A model generated the notes under the pieces. The model saw only the letters and a list, made by a program, of their open reading frames with translations. It ran no database searches and was not told the DNA's origin. DNA of 42,010 bases from NCBI GenBank assembly GCA_016178945.1, contig JACOSH010000070.1, forward strand, positions 1 to 42,010. Reading direction: 5' to 3'. Positions within the stretch are counted from its first letter, which is position 1; each line of letters starts with the position of its first letter. Positions 8,099 through 15,534 of the stretch are shown piece by piece. The DNA is from Acidobacteriota bacterium (GTDB taxonomy: Bacteria > Acidobacteriota > Terriglobia > Bryobacterales > Bryobacteraceae). A program made the translations under genes and the position numbers.

Positions 8099-11000
8099 CT
8101 ACTGCCCCACCTCCACCGCCTTCCACGCCGTCAACCCGGGCAGGCCCAGTTTGGCCAGCGCCTGGCTCCACTCCGGCGCTTTCTTGCCGAAGTACGCGTT
8201 CACGGCGGGCAGCTTCTCGCGGAATTCCGCTTTCAACTCACCCAGCAGCCGCAACTGCGCCGCGGTCGGCGCGGCATTGGGCCCGCCGATCTGCTGCGTC
8301 AGGTCGCCCAGGTGCTCGGCCAGCCGAGGCCCAGCTTCCAGCCGTCCTCCGCCCTTCGGGCGCCCCAGCCGGGCGATCTGCGCGTCGATCTCCTTCTGGA
8401 CTTCGGCGACCAGCCTGGCGGCCTCCTTGGCCGAATCCGCGGCGCCCATTTTCTCCAGCCGTCCGAGCTGCTCCTTCAGGCTGTCCATGCGGCGCAGCGT
8501 TTCATTCACCGCGCTCTGCATTTCGCGCAGCTCCAGCGCCCGGTCGCGCTGCGCGATCAGGTCCGCCGAGGGTACGCTGACCGCCGGATCCAGCCGGACT
8601 TCCACGCGCTTCTCCAGCGTCTTGTCGCCGGCGATCAGCTTCACGGTGTAGGTTCCGGGCGCCGCCTGCGGCCCGCGTGGTCCGCCCGTGAACTCCACTT
8701 CCTCGGCGGTCGGCTCGCTGCGCAGTTTCGGGCTCTCGTAGCGCAGGTCCCAGTGGGTGCGATGCAGCCCCTGGCTCCGCTCCAGCTTGGACAATTCGCG
8801 GATCGGCTTGCCATTTGAGTCCAGAATCTGCATCTTCAGCGGCGCCTTGTCGTCCAGCTTCTCTTTCAGGTAGTAGGTGATGAGCGCGCCGTAGGGAGGG
8901 TTGGGACCTCTGTACACCCGGTCGCCGATGCCGTAGCGCGTGAAGCGCGTGGCGAAACGCAGGGCGGGGCGGATATCGAACAGGTGCGCCTCGCTCGCCG
9001 CGATCCCCGCGGTCATCTGCTGCACCGGCGCGGCGTCATCCAGGATCAGGATGCTGCGGCCGTGCGTCGCCATGATCAGATCGTTCTCGCGCGGATGGAT
9101 CACGATGTCGTGCACCGCCACCTTGGGCAGATTCTTCAGAAACAGCGGCGACCACTGGCTGCCGCCGGTCCAGGAAGCGTACAGCCCCAGCTCGGTGCCG
9201 GCGTACAGCAGGTTGGGATTCTTAGGATCCTCGCGGACGATCTGCACGTAGGCCTTGGGCGGCAGATTGCCGCCGATGTTGGTCCAGGTCTGGCCGCGAT
9301 CGGTGGTCTTGAACACCAGCGGGCGGAAGTCGTCCAGCAGGTGCCGGTCGAAGGCGGCATACGCGATGTCGGCTCCAGTGCGGGACGGCTCCACGTGCGA
9401 TACCGGCGAGTAGGGCGGAAGGCCCGCCACGTTCTTCACCACGTTGCTCCAGTTCCTGCCGCCGTCGATCGTCACTTGCAGGTTGCCGTCGTCGGTTCCG
9501 GCCCAGATGAGCCCCTGCCTGGCCGGCGATTCGCCGATGCTGATGATGGTGCAGTGATTCTCCGCCGTCGAGTTATCCAGCCAGACCGGTCCGCCCGCCG
9601 GCTTCAGTTTCTCCGGATCGTTGGTGGTCAGGTCCGGGCTGATCGGCTCCCAGGACTTGCCGAAGTCGCGCGACTGGAACAAGGCGCTGCCGCCGAAGAA
9701 CACCGTGTTCTTGCCGTGCGGCGAGGGCACGATGGGGGTGTTCCAATTGAAGCGGTATTTCAGTTCGCTGACGAAGCCCCGCCGGGCCTGCGGGCTCACC
9801 GATTGCTGCTCCCGGGTCCGCAGGTTGGTGACCATGATGCTGCCGCCCTGCGACTCGGTCACAAACAGATCCGGGTCGTCCGGGTGGCTGGTGGCGTGAA
9901 AGCCGTCGCCGAAGCTCACCAGGCGCCAGTCGTCGTTGAGGATGCCGGCCGGCTCGCGCGTGCGGCTGGGACCGGTCCAGGTGCCGTTGTCCTGGAGCCC
10001 GCCGACCAGGTGATAGAACGGCTGCCGGTTGTCCGCGTGGATCTGGTAGAACTGACCCAGCGGAATGTTGTCGACCACCTCCCAGTTCTCGCCGCGATCG
10101 TAGGACACGGCGATGCCTCCGTCGTTGCCCTGCCACATGCGCCGGGGGTCCCGGGGGTCGATCCATAGCGCGTGGTAGTCGGAGTGCGTGCGTCCGGAGA
10201 TCCGCTTGAACGAACGTCCGCCGTCGATCGACACTTGCAGCGAGCCCGCGATGGCGTACACGCGGTCTTCGTTCTGCGGATCCACCCTCAGGTCGGCGTA
10301 GTAGAAGCCGCGCGCAACGATCTCGCGCTCGCGGTTCACTTCCTTAAAGGTCTCGCCGCGATCGGACGAGCGGAACAGCGTCCCCTCCTTGGACTCGGCG
10401 ATCGCGTACACCACGCGCGGATTACTCGGCGCCACCTTGACTCCGATGCGCCCCAGCAGCTTGGGCAGTCCCGGGATCTTGCGCCAGGTGCGTCCGCCGT
10501 CGACCGACTGGAACAGCCCCCCCTCCTCGCTGCCGCTCCGGTGGTTCCAGGGCTTGCGGTCGAAGTGCCACATGGCCGCGTACAGGATATTGGGATTCTC
10601 CGGGTCGATATCGATGTCCGAGCAGCCGTGCCGCTCGTCGACGAAGAGCGTCTTGCGCCAGCTCGCGCCGCCATCCCAGGTCGCGAACACGCCGCGCTCC
10701 GGGTTGGGGCCGGAGCCATGCCCCACCGCGCACACGTAGGCGATCTCCGGCTGCAGCGGATTGAGCACGATCCGCGCGATGTGCTCGGTCTCCGCCAGGC
10801 CCAGGTGCTTCCAGGTCTTGCCGCCGTCGATCGACTTGTACACGCCGTCGCCGAACGACACGCTGTTGCGCATGTTGGCCTCGCCGGCGCCCAGCCACAC
10901 CACCTCCGGGTTGCGCGGATCGAGCGCGATGTCGCCGATCGAATACGTGCCTTCCCGCTCGAACAGGGCGGTCCAGGTGACGCCGCCGTTGGTGGTCTTC

Positions 11001-11191
11001 CACAGGCCGCCGCCGCCGGTAGCCACGTACACCAGGTTGGGATTCCCCGGCACGCCTTCCACGTCGGTGGTGCGGCCCCCCATGTTGGCCGGCCCGATCA
11101 CCCGCCACTCCAGCCGGTCAAACACCTTCGGATCGAAGGACTGGGCCCGGCCCAGCTCCAGTAGCGCCCAGAAAAGGATGGGGATACGCAT
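8099..11191 (-). CDS. Sortilin/VPS10-like BNR-repeat secreted protein
   Basis: A 1030-residue protein starting with an export signal (MRIPILFWALLELGRAQS). Residues about 20-720 are repeated BNR/Asp-box beta-propeller blades: GGGLWKTTNGGVTW, VYKSIDGGKTW, VFATWDGGASW, LFQSVDGGRTW, LFRSSDRGETF, AVSYDRGENW and VTIDGGRNW. After the propeller come an Ig-like segment with TYTVKLIAGDKTL and a C-terminal helical region. Such proteins are commonly annotated as glycosyl hydrolase or sortilin-like. No sialidase catalytic residues can be assigned, so an enzymatic role is not shown. The ATG at 11191 was chosen because the signal peptide follows it; the longer in-frame upstream part would overlap the divergent bshC gene. 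Confidence 0.85.
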   Translation of the reverse strand: MRIPILFWALLELGRAQSFDPKVFDRLEWRVIGPANMGGRTTDVEGVPGNPNLVYVATGGGGLWKTTNGGVTWTALFEREGTYSIGDIALDPRNPEVVWLGAGEANMRNSVSFGDGVYKSIDGGKTWKHLGLAETEHIARIVLNPLQPEIAYVCAVGHGSGPNPERGVFATWDGGASWRKTLFVDERHGCSDIDIDPENPNILYAAMWHFDRKPWNHRSGSEEGGLFQSVDGGRTWRKIPGLPKLLGRIGVKVAPSNPRVVYAIAESKEGTLFRSSDRGETFKEVNREREIVARGFYYADLRVDPQNEDRVYAIAGSLQVSIDGGRSFKRISGRTHSDYHALWIDPRDPRRMWQGNDGGIAVSYDRGENWEVVDNIPLGQFYQIHADNRQPFYHLVGGLQDNGTWTGPSRTREPAGILNDDWRLVSFGDGFHATSHPDDPDLFVTESQGGSIMVTNLRTREQQSVSPQARRGFVSELKYRFNWNTPIVPSPHGKNTVFFGGSALFQSRDFGKSWEPISPDLTTNDPEKLKPAGGPVWLDNSTAENHCTIISIGESPARQGLIWAGTDDGNLQVTIDGGRNWSNVVKNVAGLPPYSPVSHVEPSRTGADIAYAAFDRHLLDDFRPLVFKTTDRGQTWTNIGGNLPPKAYVQIVREDPKNPNLLYAGTELGLYASWTGGSQWSPLFLKNLPKVAVHDIVIHPRENDLIMATHGRSILILDDAAPVQQMTAGIAASEAHLFDIRPALRFATRFTRYGIGDRVYRGPNPPYGALITYYLKEKLDDKAPLKMQILDSNGKPIRELSKLERSQGLHRTHWDLRYESPKLRSEPTAEEVEFTGGPRGPQAAPGTYTVKLIAGDKTLEKRVEVRLDPAVSVPSADLIAQRDRALELREMQSAVNETLRRMDSLKEQLGRLEKMGAADSAKEAARLVAEVQKEIDAQIARLGRPKGGGRLEAGPRLAEHLGDLTQQIGGPNAAPTAAQLRLLGELKAEFREKLPAVNAYFGKKAPEWSQALAKLGLPGLTAWKAVEVGQ

Positions 11192-11201
11192 AGACCCTAG
11201 A

Positions 11202-11221
11202 GTATCCCACGTCCGTGATAC
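11202..11221. promoter_or_regulatory. Inverted repeat in the bshC divergent spacer
   Basis: GTATC at 11202-11206 and GATAC at 11217-11221 are inverted, with an 10-bp core, in the middle of the 43-bp space between the divergent sortilin-like and bshC starts. It could be a shared operator or overlap the promoters. The arms are only 5 bp, so chance is possible. Confidence 0.25.
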
Positions 11222-11234
11222 CCTGGAAGTTTCC

Positions 11235-12803
11235 ATGGAGTGCACTTGTATCCGGCACACCGAGATGCCGCACACGACCCGGCTGTTTGCGGACTTCGTG
11301 TACCACTTTGACCGGGTCAGCGCCCTCTACCGGCATCCTCCGGCCGCCTTTGCGGAAGCGGCGGCGGAAATCCAGTTCCCCGCGGAGCGCCGCGCCGCGC
11401 TGGTGTCAGCGCTGCGCCTTCACAACGGCGACAGCCCTTCGCTGAGCCTGCTGGCGCAGCCGGGAACCGTCGCGGTGGTGACCGGACAGCAAGTGGGCCT
11501 GTTCTCCGGTCCGGCCTACACCATCTACAAGGCGCTCACGGCGGCCAAGCTGGCCCGGCAACTGACGGCGGCGGGTCGGCCCGCCGTGCCTGTGTTCTGG
11601 CTGGCCACCGAAGACCACGACTTTGCCGAGATCAGCCGCGCCTGGATCTTCAATCCCGCGCACGAGCCGCTGCCCCTGGAGGCTCTCGGCGCCGCGGCCT
11701 CGGGCGGTCCGGTCGGTGAGATCCCGCTCGGACAGCCGCCGCTCGAGGCGCTGCGCCGCGGGCTGGCCGATTTCCCCTTCGCCGCCGATGTCCTGCCGCT
11801 GGTGGAATCGGCTTATAGCGACGGGGAAAACTTCGGCTCGGCATTTCGCCGCCTGTTGCAGCGCCTGCTGTCCTCATACGGCCTGTTGTTTCTCGACCCG
11901 CTGCTGCCCGCCATCCGCGAGCTGGCCGCCCCCACTTTGCGGGCTGCCCTGAATCAGGCCCCCCAGCTCACCGCATCCCTGTTGGAGCGCAACCGCCAAC
12001 TGGCCGAGGCCGGCTACCACGCCCAGGTGCACGTCGAGCCCCAGACGCCGCTTTTCTTTCTGCTGGAGAACGGCCAGCGCGTAGCGCTGAAGCCGAATGG
12101 CCGGGACTACCTGGCCGGCGCCCGCCGCGTCAGCCCGGAAGAGCTGCTCGATCGGCCCACTCACCTGTCCCCCAACGCCCTGTTGCGGCCCGCCGTGCAG
12201 GATGCGCTGCTGCCCACCGTGGCTTACATCGGCGGACCGGCCGAGCTGGCCTACCTGGCCCAGTCGGAAGTGGTTTACCGCGCCGTGCTCGGCCGCATGC
12301 CGGTGGCTGCGCCGCGCGCCGCCTTCACTATCCTGGACCAGCGCGCCGCCAAGCTGATGCGGCGCTATCGGCTGATCCTGCCCGGCCTTTTCCACGGCCC
12401 CGACGTGCTGCGCGAGCGCATCGCCCAGATCCTGATCCCGCCGCCGCTGGCCGAGTCCCTCACCGAGGCCAAGGCCTCCACGGGCCAAGCCCTGGAGCGG
12501 CTGTCCGGAGATCTGGCCGCCTTCGACCCCACGCTGGCGACGGCCCTGGCCAACAGCCGCGCCAAGATCGAGTTCCAGTTGGCCAAGATGGAAGGCAAGA
12601 TCGGCCGCGAAGCCATGCGCCGCGACCAGCGCGCTTCCCGCGACGCGGCCTTCCTCTCCAACCTGCTCTACCCGCACCGGCACTTGCAGGAACGCTTCTA
12701 CTCCATCCTCCCTTTCCTGGCCAAGCACGGCCTGGACTTGCTCGACACCCTCTACGAGAACGTTCACCTGGAGTGTCCCGACCACCGCATTCTCGCGATC
12801 TGA
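11235..12803 (+). CDS. bshC: BshC, putative cysteine ligase of bacillithiol biosynthesis
   Basis: A 522-residue cytoplasmic protein in the usual size range for BshC, the enzyme proposed to add cysteine to glucosaminyl-malate in the last step of bacillithiol synthesis. Diagnostic pieces are TRLFADFVYHFDRV at the N-terminus, VTGQQVGLFSGPAYTIYK (nucleotide-binding-like loop), VFWLATEDHDFAE, YIGGPAELAYLAQ and, near the end, PHRHLQERFYSILPF. The ATG at 11235 has GGAAG 5 bp upstream and gives an N-terminus rich in Cys (MECTCIRHTEMP). bshA and bshB are not in the window, so the gene is unlinked from the rest of its pathway. An aldolase gene follows after 15 bp and may be co-transcribed. Confidence 0.95.
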   Translation: MECTCIRHTEMPHTTRLFADFVYHFDRVSALYRHPPAAFAEAAAEIQFPAERRAALVSALRLHNGDSPSLSLLAQPGTVAVVTGQQVGLFSGPAYTIYKALTAAKLARQLTAAGRPAVPVFWLATEDHDFAEISRAWIFNPAHEPLPLEALGAAASGGPVGEIPLGQPPLEALRRGLADFPFAADVLPLVESAYSDGENFGSAFRRLLQRLLSSYGLLFLDPLLPAIRELAAPTLRAALNQAPQLTASLLERNRQLAEAGYHAQVHVEPQTPLFFLLENGQRVALKPNGRDYLAGARRVSPEELLDRPTHLSPNALLRPAVQDALLPTVAYIGGPAELAYLAQSEVVYRAVLGRMPVAAPRAAFTILDQRAAKLMRRYRLILPGLFHGPDVLRERIAQILIPPPLAESLTEAKASTGQALERLSGDLAAFDPTLATALANSRAKIEFQLAKMEGKIGREAMRRDQRASRDAAFLSNLLYPHRHLQERFYSILPFLAKHGLDLLDTLYENVHLECPDHRILAI

Positions 12804-12818
12804 CCGCAACCGAATTCC

Positions 12819-13583
12819 ATGCGACCCAACCTAGTGAAACAGGCATTGGCCGAGGGCAAGATGCAGCTCGGCACGGGCTTCGGCCAACTGCGCTCGCCGG
12901 AGATCGCCAAGCTGCTGGCCGCGGCCGGCTTCCAGTGGGCCTTCCTCGACACCGAGCATGGCGGCTTCGATCTGGAGACGCTGCAGGACATCTGCCGCGT
13001 GGCCGTGATGGCCGGCCTCACGCCCATCGTCCGGGTGGCGGACCTGCAATACTCGCTGATCGCGCGCGCGCTCGACTGCGGCGCGCAGGGCATCATCCTG
13101 CCGCGCGTGGAATCGGTCGAGCTGCTGGAGCGCGCCGTGAGCTGGTGCAAGTTCCCGCCGCTGGGCGTCCGCGGCTATGGCCTCTCGGCGGTCAACGTGG
13201 ACTACGAGCCGGCCAGCTTCACCCAGATCATCGAGCACATGAACGCCCACACCATGGTCGTTTTCCAGATCGAGACCCAGCGCGCGCTCCAGATGCGCGA
13301 AGAGCTGCTGGCCGTGCCCGGCATCGACGCGGTCATGATCGGCCCGGCCGATCTCTCCATCTCGCTCGGCGTCCCCGGCGAGTTCCAGCATCCCAGGATG
13401 GTGGAAGCGATGGAAGGGGTCCGCGAAAGCTGCAACCGCCGAGGCGTCGCCCCCGGCACCCAGACCCGCACGGTCGCCCTGGCCAAATTCTGGAAGGAGC
13501 GCGGCATGCGCTTCCTGGGCTGCTCCAACGATACCGGGATGCTCTTTGACCGGGCCTCGGAGATCGCAGCTCAGTTGAGGTAG
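12819..13583 (+). CDS. HpcH/HpaI-family class II aldolase
   Basis: A 254-residue TIM-barrel protein of the HpcH/HpaI aldolase/citrate lyase family, which cleaves 2-keto-3-deoxy acid sugars or 4-hydroxy-2-oxo acids using a divalent metal. The pattern is typical: WAFLDTEHGGFDLETLQ (base His in the EHGG loop), ARALDCGAQGIILPRVESVE, VVFQIETQRALQ (metal-ligand Glu) and AVMIGPADLSISLG (metal-ligand Asp). Full length with no signal peptide. Candidate substrates include 2-keto-3-deoxy-L-rhamnonate and 4-hydroxy-2-oxoheptanedioate; the sequence does not decide. It lies 15 bp after bshC. Confidence 0.9.
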   Translation: MRPNLVKQALAEGKMQLGTGFGQLRSPEIAKLLAAAGFQWAFLDTEHGGFDLETLQDICRVAVMAGLTPIVRVADLQYSLIARALDCGAQGIILPRVESVELLERAVSWCKFPPLGVRGYGLSAVNVDYEPASFTQIIEHMNAHTMVVFQIETQRALQMREELLAVPGIDAVMIGPADLSISLGVPGEFQHPRMVEAMEGVRESCNRRGVAPGTQTRTVALAKFWKERGMRFLGCSNDTGMLFDRASEIAAQLR

Positions 13584-13655
13584 GGGCCACTGCCGCGCGG
13601 GTCCAGGGCGCGTAGCCGGAATGCACGTCTTTCCGATTTTCTGCCACAATAGTCG

Positions 13656-13670
13656 AATCGACAGTCGATT
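13656..13670. promoter_or_regulatory. 15-bp palindrome upstream of the broken HTH gene
   Basis: AATCGAC and GTCGATT flank a single A, a perfect 7-bp inverted repeat. It lies about 25-30 bp before the first recognisable codons of the HTH remnant, as an autoregulatory operator would. No function can be proven from sequence. Confidence 0.4.
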
Positions 13671-13690
13671 TCAGACTGCAACCCATCCGG

Positions 13691-13850
13691 CGAGTGCGTT
13701 GGTACTCCGTGAACGAAGTCGCCGCACACTTGGGCGTCGCCGCCGATAGTATACCGCTGGATCGAGAACAAAGGGTTGCCAGCCCATCGCGTCGGCCGTC
13801 TCGGAAATGCAAATGCTTGAGTGGACGCATGGGTGAGAGGTGGCGGACCT
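13691..13850 (+). pseudogene. Decayed excisionase/MerR-type helix-turn-helix DNA-binding gene
   Basis: Three consecutive reading frames together spell one helix-turn-helix protein of the excisionase (BldC/MerR-like) family. Codons from 13700 give WYSVNEVAAHLGVAADS. A 2-bp loss near 13751 shifts to the frame giving YRWIENKGLPAHRVGRL. Near 13803 another base is missing before what should be WK, and the frame from 13821 gives VDAWVRGG. The assembled order matches the family pattern (WSVEEIAAHLGV, then YRWIE.KGLPAHRVGR, then VDAWVR). No single frame is intact, so this is a remnant unless the sequence has several local errors. It sits just before the AlbA_2 ATPase gene, and the rest of the 344-bp space shows nothing else recognisable. 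Confidence 0.75.
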
Positions 13851-13927
13851 GTTGACGGACCGGCACGGACGAGCGCCGCCGGGCGGAGAGTGTTCTGGCG
13901 CGGAAGAAAGGACTGGGGCTTTAGGCT

Positions 13928-15385
13928 ATGGATGAAGCGCAGGGCAAACGGTTGCTCGATTCCTTGCTGCGCTATCAGCGTGAAACGGAGTGGGTGGAAT
14001 TCAAGGAGAACGATGCCGAGCCGAAGCAGATTGGCGAATACATCTCCGCTCTCTCCAACGCCGCGGCGCTGCATCACGAAAGAGCGGGCTACATCGTGTG
14101 GGGTGTAAAGGACGGAGCACTGAGCGTGGTGGGAACGACGTTCCGGCCTAAGGAGCGGAAGGTCGGGAACGAGGAGTTAGAAAGCTGGCTCCATCACCAC
14201 CTTACACCGCGCGTGGATTTCCGTATCCATGAATTCCTGTATGACCGGAAGCCAGTCGTGGTCTTCGAGACTCCGCCTTGTTCGCACACGCCGGTGCGCT
14301 TCGATGACACCGAGTTTATTCGTGTGGGCACATACAAGAAGAAGCTCCGCGATTACCCTGAGAAAGAGCGCTCCCTTTGGTCGCTGGCCGCAAAGCGCAC
14401 CTTTGAGAAGGGCATCGCGCTGGCGGGTTGTGGCGGCGACCTGGTTCTGGCGCGGCTCGATTACCCGCGTTTCTTCGAACTCATGGGGCAGAATCTCCCT
14501 TCGAACAAGAGCGGCATTCTGGAACGCCTGGAGCGCGAGTCTCTGATCATGCCGGCCGGCCCGGATCGATGGGACATTTCGAATCTGGGAGCGCTGCTGT
14601 TTGCAAAGAATCTCGCAGACTTTGAGGCGGCCGCACGGAAGGCCGTTCGGGTAATCGTTTACCAAGGGAAGAACCGAGTCCAGACGAAGCGTGAGCAAGA
14701 GGGTATTCTCGGCTACGCGGCAGGGTTTCAGAGGCTGGTCGATTACATCAACCAGCAGTTGCCGCAGAGCGAGGAGATCGGACGTGCGTTGCGGCGCGAG
14801 GTTCGTCTTTACCCTGAACTCGCTATACGGGAACTGGTGGCGAATGCGCTCATCCACCAGGATTTCACCATTCGGGGTACCGGACCGATGATCGAGATCT
14901 TCGACGACCGCATCGAGATCACGAACCCCGGCAAGCCCCTGATCGACACTCTGCGGTTTCTGGACGAACCGCCGCAGTCGAGGAACGAGGCCCTGGCGAA
15001 GCTGATGCGGAGGCTCAACATCTGCGAGGAGCGCGGCACCGGAATCGACAAGGTGATCTCCCAGGTGGAGTTCTTTCAGTTGCCTGCGCCGGAGTTTCGG
15101 GTCACGGAGAGCCATACCATCGCGATCCTTTACGCTCCGCAGAGGCTGACGGAAATGGAGAAGGCGGATAAGGTTCGGGCCTGCTACCAGCACGCCAGTC
15201 TGCAATACGTCTCGAATGCGGCGATGACGAACACGACCTTGCGAAAGCGGTTCGGGATCGAGGAGCAGAACTATTCGATTGCTTCGCGAATCATCGCGGA
15301 TACGATCGCGGCTGGGCTGATCAAGCCGCATGACCCGGCGAGCACCTCTCGGAAGCTCGCAAAGTACTTACCTTATTGGGGTTAG
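13928..15385 (+). CDS. Schlafen/AlbA_2 domain ATP-binding protein
   Basis: A 485-residue protein. The N-terminal Schlafen AlbA_2 domain (about residues 15-140) shows WVEFKEND at 22-29, LSNAAA and GYIVWGVKDG. The GHKL-type ATP-binding region follows, with AIRELVANALIHQDF at 299-313 (N box) and RIEITNPGKP plus RGTGIDKV (G-box like). The C-terminus looks like a winged helix. Family members are annotated as ATP-binding or RecG-C-terminal-like putative DNA-binding regulators, and many occur in accessory or defence islands. Codon use is less G/C-rich at third positions than in bshC or the aldolase, consistent with acquisition. It follows the decayed HTH gene and is convergent with the TonB receptor. 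Confidence 0.88.
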   Translation: MDEAQGKRLLDSLLRYQRETEWVEFKENDAEPKQIGEYISALSNAAALHHERAGYIVWGVKDGALSVVGTTFRPKERKVGNEELESWLHHHLTPRVDFRIHEFLYDRKPVVVFETPPCSHTPVRFDDTEFIRVGTYKKKLRDYPEKERSLWSLAAKRTFEKGIALAGCGGDLVLARLDYPRFFELMGQNLPSNKSGILERLERESLIMPAGPDRWDISNLGALLFAKNLADFEAAARKAVRVIVYQGKNRVQTKREQEGILGYAAGFQRLVDYINQQLPQSEEIGRALRREVRLYPELAIRELVANALIHQDFTIRGTGPMIEIFDDRIEITNPGKPLIDTLRFLDEPPQSRNEALAKLMRRLNICEERGTGIDKVISQVEFFQLPAPEFRVTESHTIAILYAPQRLTEMEKADKVRACYQHASLQYVSNAAMTNTTLRKRFGIEEQNYSIASRIIADTIAAGLIKPHDPASTSRKLAKYLPYWG

Positions 15386-15387
15386 GT

Positions 15388-15534
15388 TATGTGATGGCTA
15401 TGTGATGGGAAGTCGTTTCGGGGCTGCGATACGAAGATGGGAAGCCGTCCAAGATGTTGATTATACATATCTTACTTATGGAGACGTCATTTGGTTGCTA
15501 TGTGATCGGAGAAGCCCCGCTGGGATCTGCGGGG
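15388..15534. repeat. Short direct repeats and a GC hairpin in the AlbA_2/TonB convergent gap
   Basis: TATGTGATGG occurs twice in tandem, separated by one base, directly after the AlbA_2 stop, and a related CTATGTGATCGG recurs near 15498-15509. CCCCGC at 15515-15520 pairs with GCGGGG at 15529-15534 around an 8-nt loop. No T-run follows, so terminator function is uncertain. The original TonB reading frame would stop at 15630, leaving 244 bp without another gene between the convergent ends. Confidence 0.35.

Noticed and set aside
13821-14108. A small ORF starting VDAWVRGGG before the AlbA_2 gene
   Set aside because: Its start is the last piece of the broken HTH gene, and it then overlaps the AlbA_2 gene in the wrong frame.
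15515-15534. Rho-independent terminator for the AlbA_2 gene
   Set aside because: The hairpin is followed by G residues and not by a T-run on the plus strand.
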